Below, piece after piece: positions 1 through 6,323 of a stretch of 7,128 nucleotides of DNA. The translations under genes were made by a program, and so were the position numbers. Source of the DNA: Thermoflexales bacterium (GTDB taxonomy: Bacteria; Chloroflexota; Anaerolineae; Fen-1058); NCBI GenBank assembly GCA_017999195.1, contig JAGOBP010000211.1, forward strand, positions 1-7,128, given 5' to 3'. Below the pieces are notes generated by a model. That model was not told where the DNA came from, ran no database searches, and worked only from the letters and a program-made list of their open reading frames with translations. Position 1 is the first letter of the stretch; each line of letters opens with the position of its first letter.

Positions 1-368
1 CGTCAAGGTGTGGTGCAGCGGATTCATCCCTCGCCACACTCGGTCGCTAGCGGGTGTGGCGCAAGCCCACCCGCCGGAGGGTGACCTCCGCCAGATTCCC
101 GGCTGGCTGGTGCGGGGGAATCGTCAACGGACGCGGCGCAAGTCCGCGCCGGGCGGCCCCGTGCCGTAACCGGATCACGCCCGCGCCCCTGCCGTGATCG
201 TGCCCTGAGACCAGACGGTCTCAGGGTCGTGAGGCGGCCAGCAACGCCCGCGTCCTCTGCCCGCGTGCCGGAAGGCGGAAGGGACAGGGGCGCGCGGCGA
301 CAGGGCCGCCGCCACAGCCGGAAGGCGGCTGGGTGAAAGACCACATCGAGGCTGCGAGGCCGGGCCGC

Positions 369-397
369 TTGCGGGTTGGAGGCCCGGGGAATATAAT
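369..397 (+). promoter_or_regulatory. Candidate sigma-70 promoter for the rightward gene
   Basis: A perfect TATAAT occurs at 392-397, the only such AT-rich patch in a very GC-rich stretch. Seventeen bases upstream is a weak -35 box, TTGCGG (369-374, three of six matches). Transcription would begin near 404, about 70 bases before the ATG at 473. The -10 box sits just after the 360-387 hairpin, so it could instead be an incidental part of the structured RNA. Confidence 0.45.
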
Positions 398-399
398 AC

Positions 400-414
400 C
401 AGTGTGGCGCACTG
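400..414. promoter_or_regulatory. Palindrome CAGTG-N5-CACTG at the predicted start of transcription
   Basis: Perfect 5-bp inverted arms (400-404 and 410-414) lie immediately after the TATAAT box. This position suits an operator for a repressor. The downstream product has a winged-helix-like N-terminus, so autoregulation is possible but unproven. As RNA, this small hairpin would compete with the terminator-like hairpin, because its right arm overlaps the left arm of that hairpin. Confidence 0.3.
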
Positions 415-441
415 ATCTCATTCAAGGTCGGTGCGCTTTTT
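407..441 (+). terminator. Terminator-like hairpin followed by T5
   Basis: GCGCAC (407-412) pairs perfectly with GTGCGC (431-436), with an 18-base loop, and TTTTT follows at 437-441. It could end the upstream structured RNA. If the TATAAT promoter is used, it would instead be an attenuator in the leader of the gene at 473. The large loop makes it a weak intrinsic terminator. Confidence 0.4.
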
Positions 442-472
442 GTTATCCCATGCCCGTTAGAAAGGCCACTCG

Positions 473-1243
473 ATGACGATGACCCATCACGACTTTGACC
501 TACCCGTGCGCGCCGATGTGGGCCGCTGGCTGGGACAGGTGGTGAGTGTGTTGGCGGCCAGCCGTTGCGCGACGTGGGTGGATCTGCGCGAGCAGTTGGG
601 CGAGCCGGACGGGTCGAAGCGCTTCAAACGGCTGGTGCAGGACTATCTGCCGCGCACGGGCCTCGCCGTGACCGAGGTGGCCCGCGTCTTTGGTCGGCGA
701 CATTGGCTGGGCTTGATCCGGTTGACGGAGCGGGGGAAGGACCTGGCGCGGGCGCAGGGCGTCGAGCCGCTGGAGAATGATTGGGAGCGCGTCATCCGCC
801 TGCATCAAGGCGAGGCGCAGGCGGCGCACGCCGGACTGTTGCTGGCCTTTGACTTGCGCGCCCGACGACGCGGTTGGATGCCACAGGTGCTGCCGGAAGT
901 GTCACCGCCCAGCGAGGGCTTTGCGCCCGACCTGTGGATCGAGCGCGACGGCGTGGGTTTGTATGTCGAAGTGGAGGGCAAGTATCATCACGCGAATGCT
1001 GCGAAATGGCAGGCGGCCCGGCGGGCACAGGGCTTCGCGGCCATCGTGGCATGCACGCCATCGGCGCGGGCGACACTGGTGGAGGACTGCCAAGCCAGCG
1101 GCGTGGCTGGGATCGCGACCGACTTTCATCGGCTGTATTATCGCCCGACAGCGACGCTATGGGCAGAGGCGTGGTCGGCGACGTTCACGCCGCCAGAGTT
1201 GATGGATCGGTTGCGGGCGTTGGTCGGCGTCACGGACCGTTGA
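473..1243 (+). CDS. Winged-helix / PD-(D/E)XK-like protein, replication-relaxation-type
   Basis: This 256-residue protein has no signal peptide or membrane segment. Residues about 15-95 look like a winged helix: a helical DNA-binding stretch (W35 to L54) followed by a strand-turn region ending in RLTERGKDLA. Residues about 105-220 contain an HQGEAQAAHAGLLLAF helix, then P152-D153, twelve residues later E166-V-E168-G-K170, a spacing expected of a PD-(D/E)XK nuclease fold. The order 'wHTH, His-containing helix, PD, ExE' also matches replication-relaxation (MobC/plasmid-type) proteins, whose nuclease activity is not established. The ATG at 473 is preferred because GAAAGG (460-465) lies 7 bases upstream; the ATG at 479 is an alternative. 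The gene faces the coo operon and overlaps its last gene. It probably belongs to an accessory or mobile context rather than CO metabolism. Confidence 0.75.
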   Translation: MTMTHHDFDLPVRADVGRWLGQVVSVLAASRCATWVDLREQLGEPDGSKRFKRLVQDYLPRTGLAVTEVARVFGRRHWLGLIRLTERGKDLARAQGVEPLENDWERVIRLHQGEAQAAHAGLLLAFDLRARRRGWMPQVLPEVSPPSEGFAPDLWIERDGVGLYVEVEGKYHHANAAKWQAARRAQGFAAIVACTPSARATLVEDCQASGVAGIATDFHRLYYRPTATLWAEAWSATFTPPELMDRLRALVGVTDR

Positions 1244-2000
1244 CTGCGGCGTGGCGTGCCAGTTGCAGTTGAGCTGCGGTGCGTGTGCGCCGACAACTGG
1301 GACATATGCCCCACAACTGCACACTGGCCTCGGCGCGTTCACGCAAAAAGATCATCGGATCAGGCGCAAACGGCTGGCCGCAATCGGGACACGGCTTTAG
1401 CGGCACACGCGTATTCCACGTGCTGAGGACGCGCTGTCCGTCCACATCTTCGATCTTGATTGCGCCTGTTGGACAGACGGCCGCGCACGCGCCGCAGCCA
1501 ATGCACGCGTCCGATTGAATCTGAAACGGCGCACCCACCACCCGATCGGTCCCGCGCCCGATAAAACCGATCGCCGCCGCGCCGACCAGATCGCGGCAGA
1601 CGCGTACGCACAAGCCGCACAGGATGCACAACTCATTCGCGGCCGCCGTCGAAGCAAAACGTGATTCGCTCACACCTGCGTCACGCGCCAATGCTTGAAT
1701 CACGTCCGACGTAGGACAGCGCGCCAGCATGAATTCCAGCATCATCTTACGGATCGATACGGCGTGCTGGCCCTGCGTCTCGATTGACATGCCATCTTCC
1801 ACGGGATACGCGCATGCGGCAATCACCTGCTGTTGCGGCGCAGTCATGTCCACCAGGCACAAGCGACACGCGCCATACGCAGGCAAGCCTTCCCAATAAC
1901 ACAAGGTCGGCAAATGCGCGCCCACCTGTCGAATTGCTTGCAAGACGGTCGAATCAGCTGGTGCTTCAATGACTTGTCCATCGATGGTTAGTCTGGGCAT
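1230..2000 (-). CDS. hoxU: HoxU / NuoG-N-terminal-like iron-sulfur subunit of diaphorase
   Basis: This 256-residue iron-sulfur protein would pass electrons between the ferredoxin side and the FMN subunit. Residues 1-75 are a plant-type [2Fe-2S] domain with C34, C45, C48 and C63 in the NuoG/HoxU spacing. Residues 120-180 are a two-cluster ferredoxin: C125, C128, C131, C135 and C166, C169, C172, C176. The intervening segment (about 80-105), where NuoG and HoxU normally carry a His-Cys3 cluster, has only C95, in ARCPTSDVIQ, so that cluster looks absent. The C-terminal part adds C204xxC207 and C233xxC236, a zinc-ribbon or extra-cluster candidate. There is no H-cluster domain, so it is not an HydA hydrogenase. 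The ATG at 2000 has AGAGG (2008-2012) 7 bases upstream. It is the last gene of the operon, 67 bp after the nuoF-like gene, and its end overlaps the convergent gene by 14 bp. Confidence 0.85.
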   Translation of the reverse strand: MPRLTIDGQVIEAPADSTVLQAIRQVGAHLPTLCYWEGLPAYGACRLCLVDMTAPQQQVIAACAYPVEDGMSIETQGQHAVSIRKMMLEFMLARCPTSDVIQALARDAGVSESRFASTAAANELCILCGLCVRVCRDLVGAAAIGFIGRGTDRVVGAPFQIQSDACIGCGACAAVCPTGAIKIEDVDGQRVLSTWNTRVPLKPCPDCGQPFAPDPMIFLRERAEASVQLWGICPSCRRTRTAAQLQLARHAAVNGP

Positions 2001-2086
2001 CTTTTAACCTCTGCGGTTTCGCCAATCACGCAACATGTATCACGCACCACGTATCACGGATTACTTATCACTCGTCACTCATCACG
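2001..2086. repeat. Heptanucleotide-period dispersed repeat at the nuoF/hoxU junction
   Basis: From 2024 to 2086 the + strand can be cut into nine consecutive 7-base units close to YATCACG: AATCACG, CAACATG, TATCACG, CACCACG, TATCACG, GATTACT, TATCACT, CGTCACT, CATCACG. The repeat fills most of the gap between the two genes and runs into the nuoF-like gene, supplying its stop codon (2068-2070) and last codons. The 19 bases at 2067-2085 recur exactly at 3845-3863. Confidence 0.8.
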
Positions 2087-3783
2087 CATTTCCCCGCCGG
2101 ACACCGCTTCTCAATCACATGCGCTTCATATTCTTCGCGGAAATAGCGCAGCGTGGACAGCACCGGATTCGGTGAAGTTTGACCCAGGCCACACAACGAG
2201 CCAGCCTTCACGGCCTCGCCCACTTCTTCGAGCAAAGCCAAATCGGTTAGTATGCCGTGTCCATGCGTGATGCGATCGAGCATCAACTTCAACTGTTGAT
2301 TGCCTTCGCGACAGGCCGTGCATTTGCCGCAGGATTCCAGCGCGGTGAAGTCCAGAAAATAGCGCGCGACATCGACCATGCACGATGATTCATCCAGCAC
2401 GACCAGGCCGCCCGAACCCATCATCGAACCGGCCGCTTTGAGTTGCTCGTACTCGATCGGCAGATCGAACAATCGGGTTGGCAGACAACCGCCCGATGGT
2501 CCGCCGGTTTGTACGGCCTTGATCCGCTGGCCGTTCAATCCGCCCCCGCCGATGCCGTCGATCAAATCGTGCAACTTCATGCCCAGCGGCACTTCCACCA
2601 GACCGGTATTTGTAATTTGTCCGACCAACGAAAATACCACCGTTCCCACATTTTTAGGCGTGCCCAGCGCCGCATACCACGCCGCGCCGCGCGCCAGAAT
2701 CACAGGCACGGTGGCCCACGTCTTGACGTTGTTGATGATGGTCGGCTGGCCCCACAGGCCGCTGACGGCGGGATACGGCGGCTTGGGTCCCGGCTCGCCG
2801 CTGCCGCCTTCGATGGACGCAATCAGCGCGGTCTCTTCGCCGCACACAAACGCGCCCGCGCCGCGCACAATGGTGATTGAAAAATCAAAGCCCGAATCTA
2901 AAATGTTTTCGCCCAGCAAATGCTGCGCTTCGGCCTGTTTCACTGCTTGCGTCATGCGCTCCACCGCCAGCGGATACTCGTCGCGGATGTAGGCGTAACC
3001 GTGCCGCGCACCCACCGCATACGCGCCGATGATCATGCCTTCAATCACGCCGTGCGGATCGCTTTCCAGCACGGTGCGATCCATGTACGCGCCGGGGTCG
3101 CCTTCGTCGCCGTTGCAAATGAGATACTTGATCTCGCCGGGTTGATCGTGCGCGATCTGCCACTTGCGCCCCGTGGCGAAACCGCCGCCACCGCGCCCGC
3201 GCAAACCCGATCGGTTCACTTCGTCGATGACGGTTTGCGGCGAGTGGTCGCACAGTGCGCGCTGCAAGCCTGCATAGCCGCCGCGCGCGAGGTATTCTTC
3301 AAGGTTGGCTGGATCGATCAGGCCGCAGTTGCGTAGCACGATTTTGCGCTGCCACGCGACGAAAGGCTGCTCGCTGTAAATGGGCGCGGCCTCAAACCCG
3401 ATCGGTTTTTTCAACTCGACGCGCGGATCGATCAGCGGGGACTCGTCGTGATCGATCACGGCCCAGGCATCGGTGGCAGGCAGCACGCCACGTGCCAGAC
3501 TATCGATCAGCGCGCGCGCCCGCGGCCGCGTCATCTTGGTGAACAGCACCGGCGCGGCATCAGGCAGTCGCACTTCGACGATGGGTTCTTGATGGCATGC
3601 GCCGAGACATCCCGTTTTCGTCAACAGCGCATCAACGCCGCGTTGATCGAGGCGTTGATGCAACGTGTCGAAAATCACATCGGCCCCGGCGGCCAGACCG
3701 CATGTCGCCATCCCGACAGTGATCTTGATCCGATCGGGGCGAAGGCTAGCTTGACCGGCGGTGCGTAGAGAGTCGAGGTTCAT
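2068..3783 (-). CDS. nuoF: NuoF / HydB-like FMN- and NAD(P)H-binding diaphorase subunit
   Basis: This 571-residue flavoprotein is the expected site of NAD(P)+ reduction. Residues about 15-100 form a thioredoxin-like domain retaining C28, C59 and C63 (GCLGAC). The Complex I 51-kDa core follows: GLRGRGGGGFATGRKW (193-208, FMN/NADH loop), NGDEGDPGAYMDR (224-236) and GAGAFVCGEETAL (308-320). An SLBB-like region spans about 380-435. The C-terminal [4Fe-4S] site is ESCGKCTACREG (483-494; C485, C488, C491) plus C531. The N-terminal thioredoxin domain places it with HydB/HndC-type subunits rather than short NuoF. Those usually continue after the CPAGxC motif into a two-cluster ferredoxin domain, but here the protein stops five residues later. 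I chose the ATG at 3783, with GGAG at 3790-3793. The reading frame extends 22 codons upstream to a GTG, but that stretch is repeat DNA. Confidence 0.93.
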   Translation of the reverse strand: MNLDSLRTAGQASLRPDRIKITVGMATCGLAAGADVIFDTLHQRLDQRGVDALLTKTGCLGACHQEPIVEVRLPDAAPVLFTKMTRPRARALIDSLARGVLPATDAWAVIDHDESPLIDPRVELKKPIGFEAAPIYSEQPFVAWQRKIVLRNCGLIDPANLEEYLARGGYAGLQRALCDHSPQTVIDEVNRSGLRGRGGGGFATGRKWQIAHDQPGEIKYLICNGDEGDPGAYMDRTVLESDPHGVIEGMIIGAYAVGARHGYAYIRDEYPLAVERMTQAVKQAEAQHLLGENILDSGFDFSITIVRGAGAFVCGEETALIASIEGGSGEPGPKPPYPAVSGLWGQPTIINNVKTWATVPVILARGAAWYAALGTPKNVGTVVFSLVGQITNTGLVEVPLGMKLHDLIDGIGGGGLNGQRIKAVQTGGPSGGCLPTRLFDLPIEYEQLKAAGSMMGSGGLVVLDESSCMVDVARYFLDFTALESCGKCTACREGNQQLKLMLDRITHGHGILTDLALLEEVGEAVKAGSLCGLGQTSPNPVLSTLRYFREEYEAHVIEKRCPAGKCVMSDE

Positions 3784-3795
3784 GGTCTTCTCCAC

Positions 3796-3871
3796 AGTGA
3801 CGAGTGATGAATGACGAGTGAACCGCAGAGCGCGGCGCTCACTGATCACTCGTCACTCATCACTTTTCACT
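3796..3871. repeat. Inverted heptanucleotide repeat at the nuoE/nuoF junction
   Basis: Four 7-base units read AGTGACG, AGTGATG, AATGACG, AGTGAAC (3796-3823). Four inverted units read GATCACT, CGTCACT, CATCACT, TTTCACT (3844-3871). A perfect 13-bp inverted pair links 3796-3808 with 3845-3857, enough for a long cruciform or RNA hairpin between the two genes. The right arm supplies the nuoE stop (3853-3855) and final Ser-Asp-Glu codons. It shares 19 identical bases with the repeat at 2067-2085, so it belongs to the same family. Confidence 0.8.
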
Positions 3872-4311
3872 TCTTTCCGAAACTTCGCCAACACCCCATC
3901 CAACTCCTCCAGCGTCAACCGCCCGAACGTCTCATCATCGACACGGACGACGGGCGCGAGACCGCACGAGCCAACGCAGCGCACGCGCTTGAGGGTGAAC
4001 AGCAGATCATCGGTGGTCTGATCAACTTTGATGCCGAGGTCGTGTTGGAGTTTGCTCAGTAACTCAGCCGCGCCTTTGACGTAGCAGGCGGTGCCTTCGC
4101 AGACTTGCACTTTATGCTGGCCGCAGGGCTTGAAACTGAACAGCGTGTAGAACGTGGCCGCGCTGTAGATCGTGCTGAGCGGCACACCGAGTTCACTCGC
4201 GGCGCGGCGCACTTCATCAGCGGGCAGATAGCCGTGCCGCGTGTTGATGTCGTGCAACGCGCCCAGCACCGCGCCCGGGTCAGGCTGATGATAGATTTGG
4301 GAGGGTAACAT
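3853..4311 (-). CDS. nuoE: NuoE / HoxE-like thioredoxin-fold [2Fe-2S] subunit
   Basis: This 152-residue protein is the 24-kDa-type partner of the NuoF-like flavoprotein. An N-terminal helical bundle (about 10-60; HDINTRHGYLP, then GVPLSTIYSAATFYTLF) precedes a thioredoxin-like domain. The four [2Fe-2S] ligands are C71 and C76 (CEGTAC) and C112 and C116 (CVGSC), exactly the family pattern. The length is normal for NuoE and HndA. The ATG at 4311 has GAGG (4318-4321) 6 bases upstream. The stop codon falls inside a heptanucleotide repeat, so the last residues (about 149-152) are probably repeat-derived. The gene lies 111 bp after cooS and 69 bp before the nuoF-like ATG, all on one strand and presumably in one operon. 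No hydrogenase subunit is nearby. Confidence 0.93.
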   Translation of the reverse strand: MLPSQIYHQPDPGAVLGALHDINTRHGYLPADEVRRAASELGVPLSTIYSAATFYTLFSFKPCGQHKVQVCEGTACYVKGAAELLSKLQHDLGIKVDQTTDDLLFTLKRVRCVGSCGLAPVVRVDDETFGRLTLEELDGVLAKFRKEVKSDE

Positions 4312-4329
4312 GCCTTGCCTCGATCAAAC

Positions 4330-4420
4330 CACAGAGAACACAGAGGTCACGGAGAATTTCTCGGTGTTCTCCGTGCTCTCCGTGGTTTCAATCATTGGTG
4401 TTGATTCGTGTGAATTCGTG
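4330..4420. repeat. Nonanucleotide inverted repeat plus 10-nt repeat at the cooS/nuoE junction
   Basis: Three 9-base units, CACAGAGAA, CACAGAGGT and CACGGAGAA (4330-4356), are followed by three inverted ones, TTCTCGGTG, TTCTCCGTG and CTCTCCGTG (4358-4384), giving an imperfect hairpin of roughly 30 bp per arm. ATTCGTG then occurs twice with a 10-base period (4404-4410 and 4414-4420), ending two bases before the cooS stop. Sequences of this 'ACCACAGAGAACACAGAG' type are a widely seen dispersed repeat in GC-rich environmental genomes (general knowledge). In RNA it would form a stable structure between cooS and nuoE and might lower downstream expression or mark a processing site. Confidence 0.8.
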
Positions 4421-4422
4421 GA

Positions 4423-6321
4423 TCAAATTCCCAGACCCGCGCGGCGTTCCTTCAACGCGGCTACCATCTTCTGCGCGGCCACCTTCATATCCGGCTCGAC
4501 AATGAAGTAACCGCCCAGCAGTTCCTTCGCGGTTTCGGTCAGCACCTTCACCACGAGCGGACTGCCGGTCACGGGCGGCAGGACGCCAACGTGGGTGGGC
4601 AAGCCCAACGCCACCGCCCATGTGCCGATGGAGAGTGCTTTCTCCATCGCGGCTTCGGGCGCCGTGGCGACCACGGGCAACTGGCTCACATCGACGCCGA
4701 GCTTGTTGGCGATGGCCGTCGCAATCGCGGCGGCGCGGCTGTTATCCACGCACGAGCCGGTATGCAGCGCCAGCGGCAGCGGCCCACCGAGTCCGGCCGC
4801 GTTGCCCAGTGCGGTGAGCACGGCTTTCAGGCCCGGTCCCGCATACTTCTCCGTGGCTTGCGGCGTGAGTAAACCGTGCCGCGCAAAACTGCCCGAAGCA
4901 CAGCCTGTGGCGAGAATCAGGATGTTGTTGGCGGCGAGTTCTTTCACGAGTTCAACAAAGTTCAGGTCTTGCGTGACCTTCACATCATTGCAACCCGCGA
5001 AGAGACACACGCCCAAAATGTTGCCGTTCACGATGTTGTCAATCAGCGGCTTAAGCGGATCGGCCGGATCGACCAGCGCCAACACCTTGATGATCGCCTC
5101 GGCCGACATGCCCGCCCACGCATCATTCACGATCTGCGGAATGTTGACCTTGGCCGGATCGCGTTTCTTGAAGGCGTCGATCGCGGCATGCAAAATCTCG
5201 GCCGCTTTCTCACCCGCGTGCTTCTCGTCGAACTCAATGTGCAGCGCGCCCGGAATCTTGGCGATGGGCATCGTGGTGATGATGGCCGTGTGGAATTTCT
5301 TGGCCGCCCACGGCAGACTCGGCATGATGCACTGATAATCGACGACGGCGGCATCAAGCGCGCCCGTGGCGATGGCGAGTTCCTGCGACAGCGAGTTGGT
5401 CGCCGTCGGAATGCCGTGCCGCATCATCACTTCCATACCGGTACAGCAAATCCCCACGATGTTGAAGCCGCCGGGCGCACCCGCCGCGACCGCTTCGTCT
5501 TTCAGCGCCATCGCTTGCGCCACGATGATCTCGCTCAACACCGGATTGTGCCCGTGCACGGCGATGTTGACGGCATCGGCCTTCAACGCGCCGAGGTTGG
5601 CCTTAGCCAACACCGGTGTCGGCGTGCCGAACAGGATGTCGGACAGATCGGTCGCCAGATACATACCGGCGTAATCGCCGATCGCGCACTTGATCGAACC
5701 CAGCAAAATGTTGACGGCATCGGCATCGACGCCGTTGGTCGTGCGGTGCATCATCTCCGCAACGGTGGAATCCAGCCCTTCGGGGATCAGACCGAATTTC
5801 TGGAATTTCTCGAAGCGCTGTTGAGTGATCGTGGTCTTCAACCAGACGGGCGGTTCTTCTCGCTCGGAAAACTCATCGAGGGCGAGATGGGCCAGTTCGC
5901 CCGCCAATTGCGGATCGGATTTGCCATCGCGCACAATCCCCACCCGATCGAGCACGGCGTAAAACTTCGCTTGATCTTTGATCGCGTAATCGGGCGCTTC
6001 GCCGCGACTGAGTTTGAGCAGTGTGTGCGCCAAATGCTTGGCGTGCGCGGAGTGCGAAGCGGTACCGGCGGCGATGTTGCGCGCCAGCCCGCGCGCCACG
6101 ATGGTGTCGGCATTCGCGCCGCAGATGCCCAACTTGGGACCGTTGCCAAACGGATCGATGCGGCACGGCCCTTGCAGACAGTGACGACAGCACAGGCCGG
6201 TCTCGCCGAAGCCGCACTGCGGCTGCTGCGCTTCGTAGCGTTCCCAGATGGTGTTGACGCGATTGGCTTTGGCGGCGTCGAGCATGAGAATGGAATCGGG
6301 ACTGATGGAGCGTTGTTTCAT
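4423..6321 (-). CDS. cooS: Ni-Fe-S carbon monoxide dehydrogenase, catalytic subunit
   Basis: This 632-residue cytoplasmic homodimeric enzyme interconverts CO + H2O and CO2 + 2H+ + 2e-. All expected ligands are visible. D-cluster: C36 and C44. B-cluster: C45, C48, C53 and C67. These have the same spacing as Carboxydothermus CooS-II. C-cluster: H256 (in VHGHNP), C293 (GICCTG), C331, C444 (FAGCND), C474 (TGCASG) and C524 (GSCVDN). The proton-relay histidines H90, H93, H96 and H99 keep the three-residue spacing, and the catalytic lysine equivalent is K561 (MEKALSIG). The length is normal and there is no frameshift. The start is clear: AGGAGG at 6329-6334 lies 7 bases before the ATG, and the cooF stop is only 2 bases upstream, so the two are translationally coupled. 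The absence of adjacent acetyl-CoA synthase genes and the presence of diaphorase genes favour a CO-to-NAD(P)H role. No Ni-insertion gene (cooC, cooT, cooJ) is in the window. Confidence 0.97.
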   Translation of the reverse strand: MKQRSISPDSILMLDAAKANRVNTIWERYEAQQPQCGFGETGLCCRHCLQGPCRIDPFGNGPKLGICGANADTIVARGLARNIAAGTASHSAHAKHLAHTLLKLSRGEAPDYAIKDQAKFYAVLDRVGIVRDGKSDPQLAGELAHLALDEFSEREEPPVWLKTTITQQRFEKFQKFGLIPEGLDSTVAEMMHRTTNGVDADAVNILLGSIKCAIGDYAGMYLATDLSDILFGTPTPVLAKANLGALKADAVNIAVHGHNPVLSEIIVAQAMALKDEAVAAGAPGGFNIVGICCTGMEVMMRHGIPTATNSLSQELAIATGALDAAVVDYQCIMPSLPWAAKKFHTAIITTMPIAKIPGALHIEFDEKHAGEKAAEILHAAIDAFKKRDPAKVNIPQIVNDAWAGMSAEAIIKVLALVDPADPLKPLIDNIVNGNILGVCLFAGCNDVKVTQDLNFVELVKELAANNILILATGCASGSFARHGLLTPQATEKYAGPGLKAVLTALGNAAGLGGPLPLALHTGSCVDNSRAAAIATAIANKLGVDVSQLPVVATAPEAAMEKALSIGTWAVALGLPTHVGVLPPVTGSPLVVKVLTETAKELLGGYFIVEPDMKVAAQKMVAALKERRAGLGI

Positions 6322-6323
6322 GG

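Larger units (their letters stand above)
1..441 (+). ncRNA. Putative large structured RNA, unidentified family
   Basis: No believable gene lies here, but the + strand can form a dense series of perfect helices: 8-13/34-39; 50-60/65-74 (ten pairs, one bulged T at 57, GCAA loop); 75-80/85-90 (GTGA loop); 94-100/116-122; 132-137/142-148 (bulged T at 143, GCAA loop); 173-179/193-199; 203-212/217-226 (ten pairs, AGAC loop); 294-299/307-312; 315-319/327-331; 360-366/381-387. GCC-GGAA-GGC occurs twice, at 267-276 and 317-326. The GNRA loops exist only when the + strand is read, which fixes the orientation. Two long-range pairings (129-136 with 248-255, 182-191 with 285-294) suggest tertiary structure. 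A terminator-like hairpin ends at 441. I do not recognise the family: RNase P, tmRNA, SRP RNA, group II domain V and cobalamin-riboswitch core motifs were not found. An omega-RNA/HEARO-like element is possible. The 5' boundary may lie outside the window. Confidence 0.55.

Noticed and set aside
203..226. The 10-bp CCCTGAGACC/GGTCTCAGGG hairpin as a free-standing terminator
   Set aside because: No T-tract follows; it sits within the run of helices and is better seen as part of the structured RNA.
50..260. Known RNA families: RNase P, tmRNA, SRP RNA, cobalamin riboswitch, group II domain V
   Set aside because: Their conserved cores (such as GAGGAAAGTCC for RNase P, or the B12-box) were not found on either strand by reading.
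24..425. 133-codon minus-strand ORF in the left region
   Set aside because: It is Arg/Pro/Ala-rich with no domain, and it crosses many perfect hairpins that are better explained as RNA structure on the + strand.
3784..3849. N-terminal extension of the NuoF-like gene to a GTG at 3849
   Set aside because: The extra 22 codons (with FTRHSSLVT) are translated heptanucleotide repeat and overlap nothing conserved; the ATG at 3783 has a good GGAG site.
4310..4510. 66-residue + strand ORF with TTENTEVTENFSVFSVLSVVS
   Set aside because: It is a translation of the 9-nt inverted repeat plus antisense cooS, a common annotation artefact.
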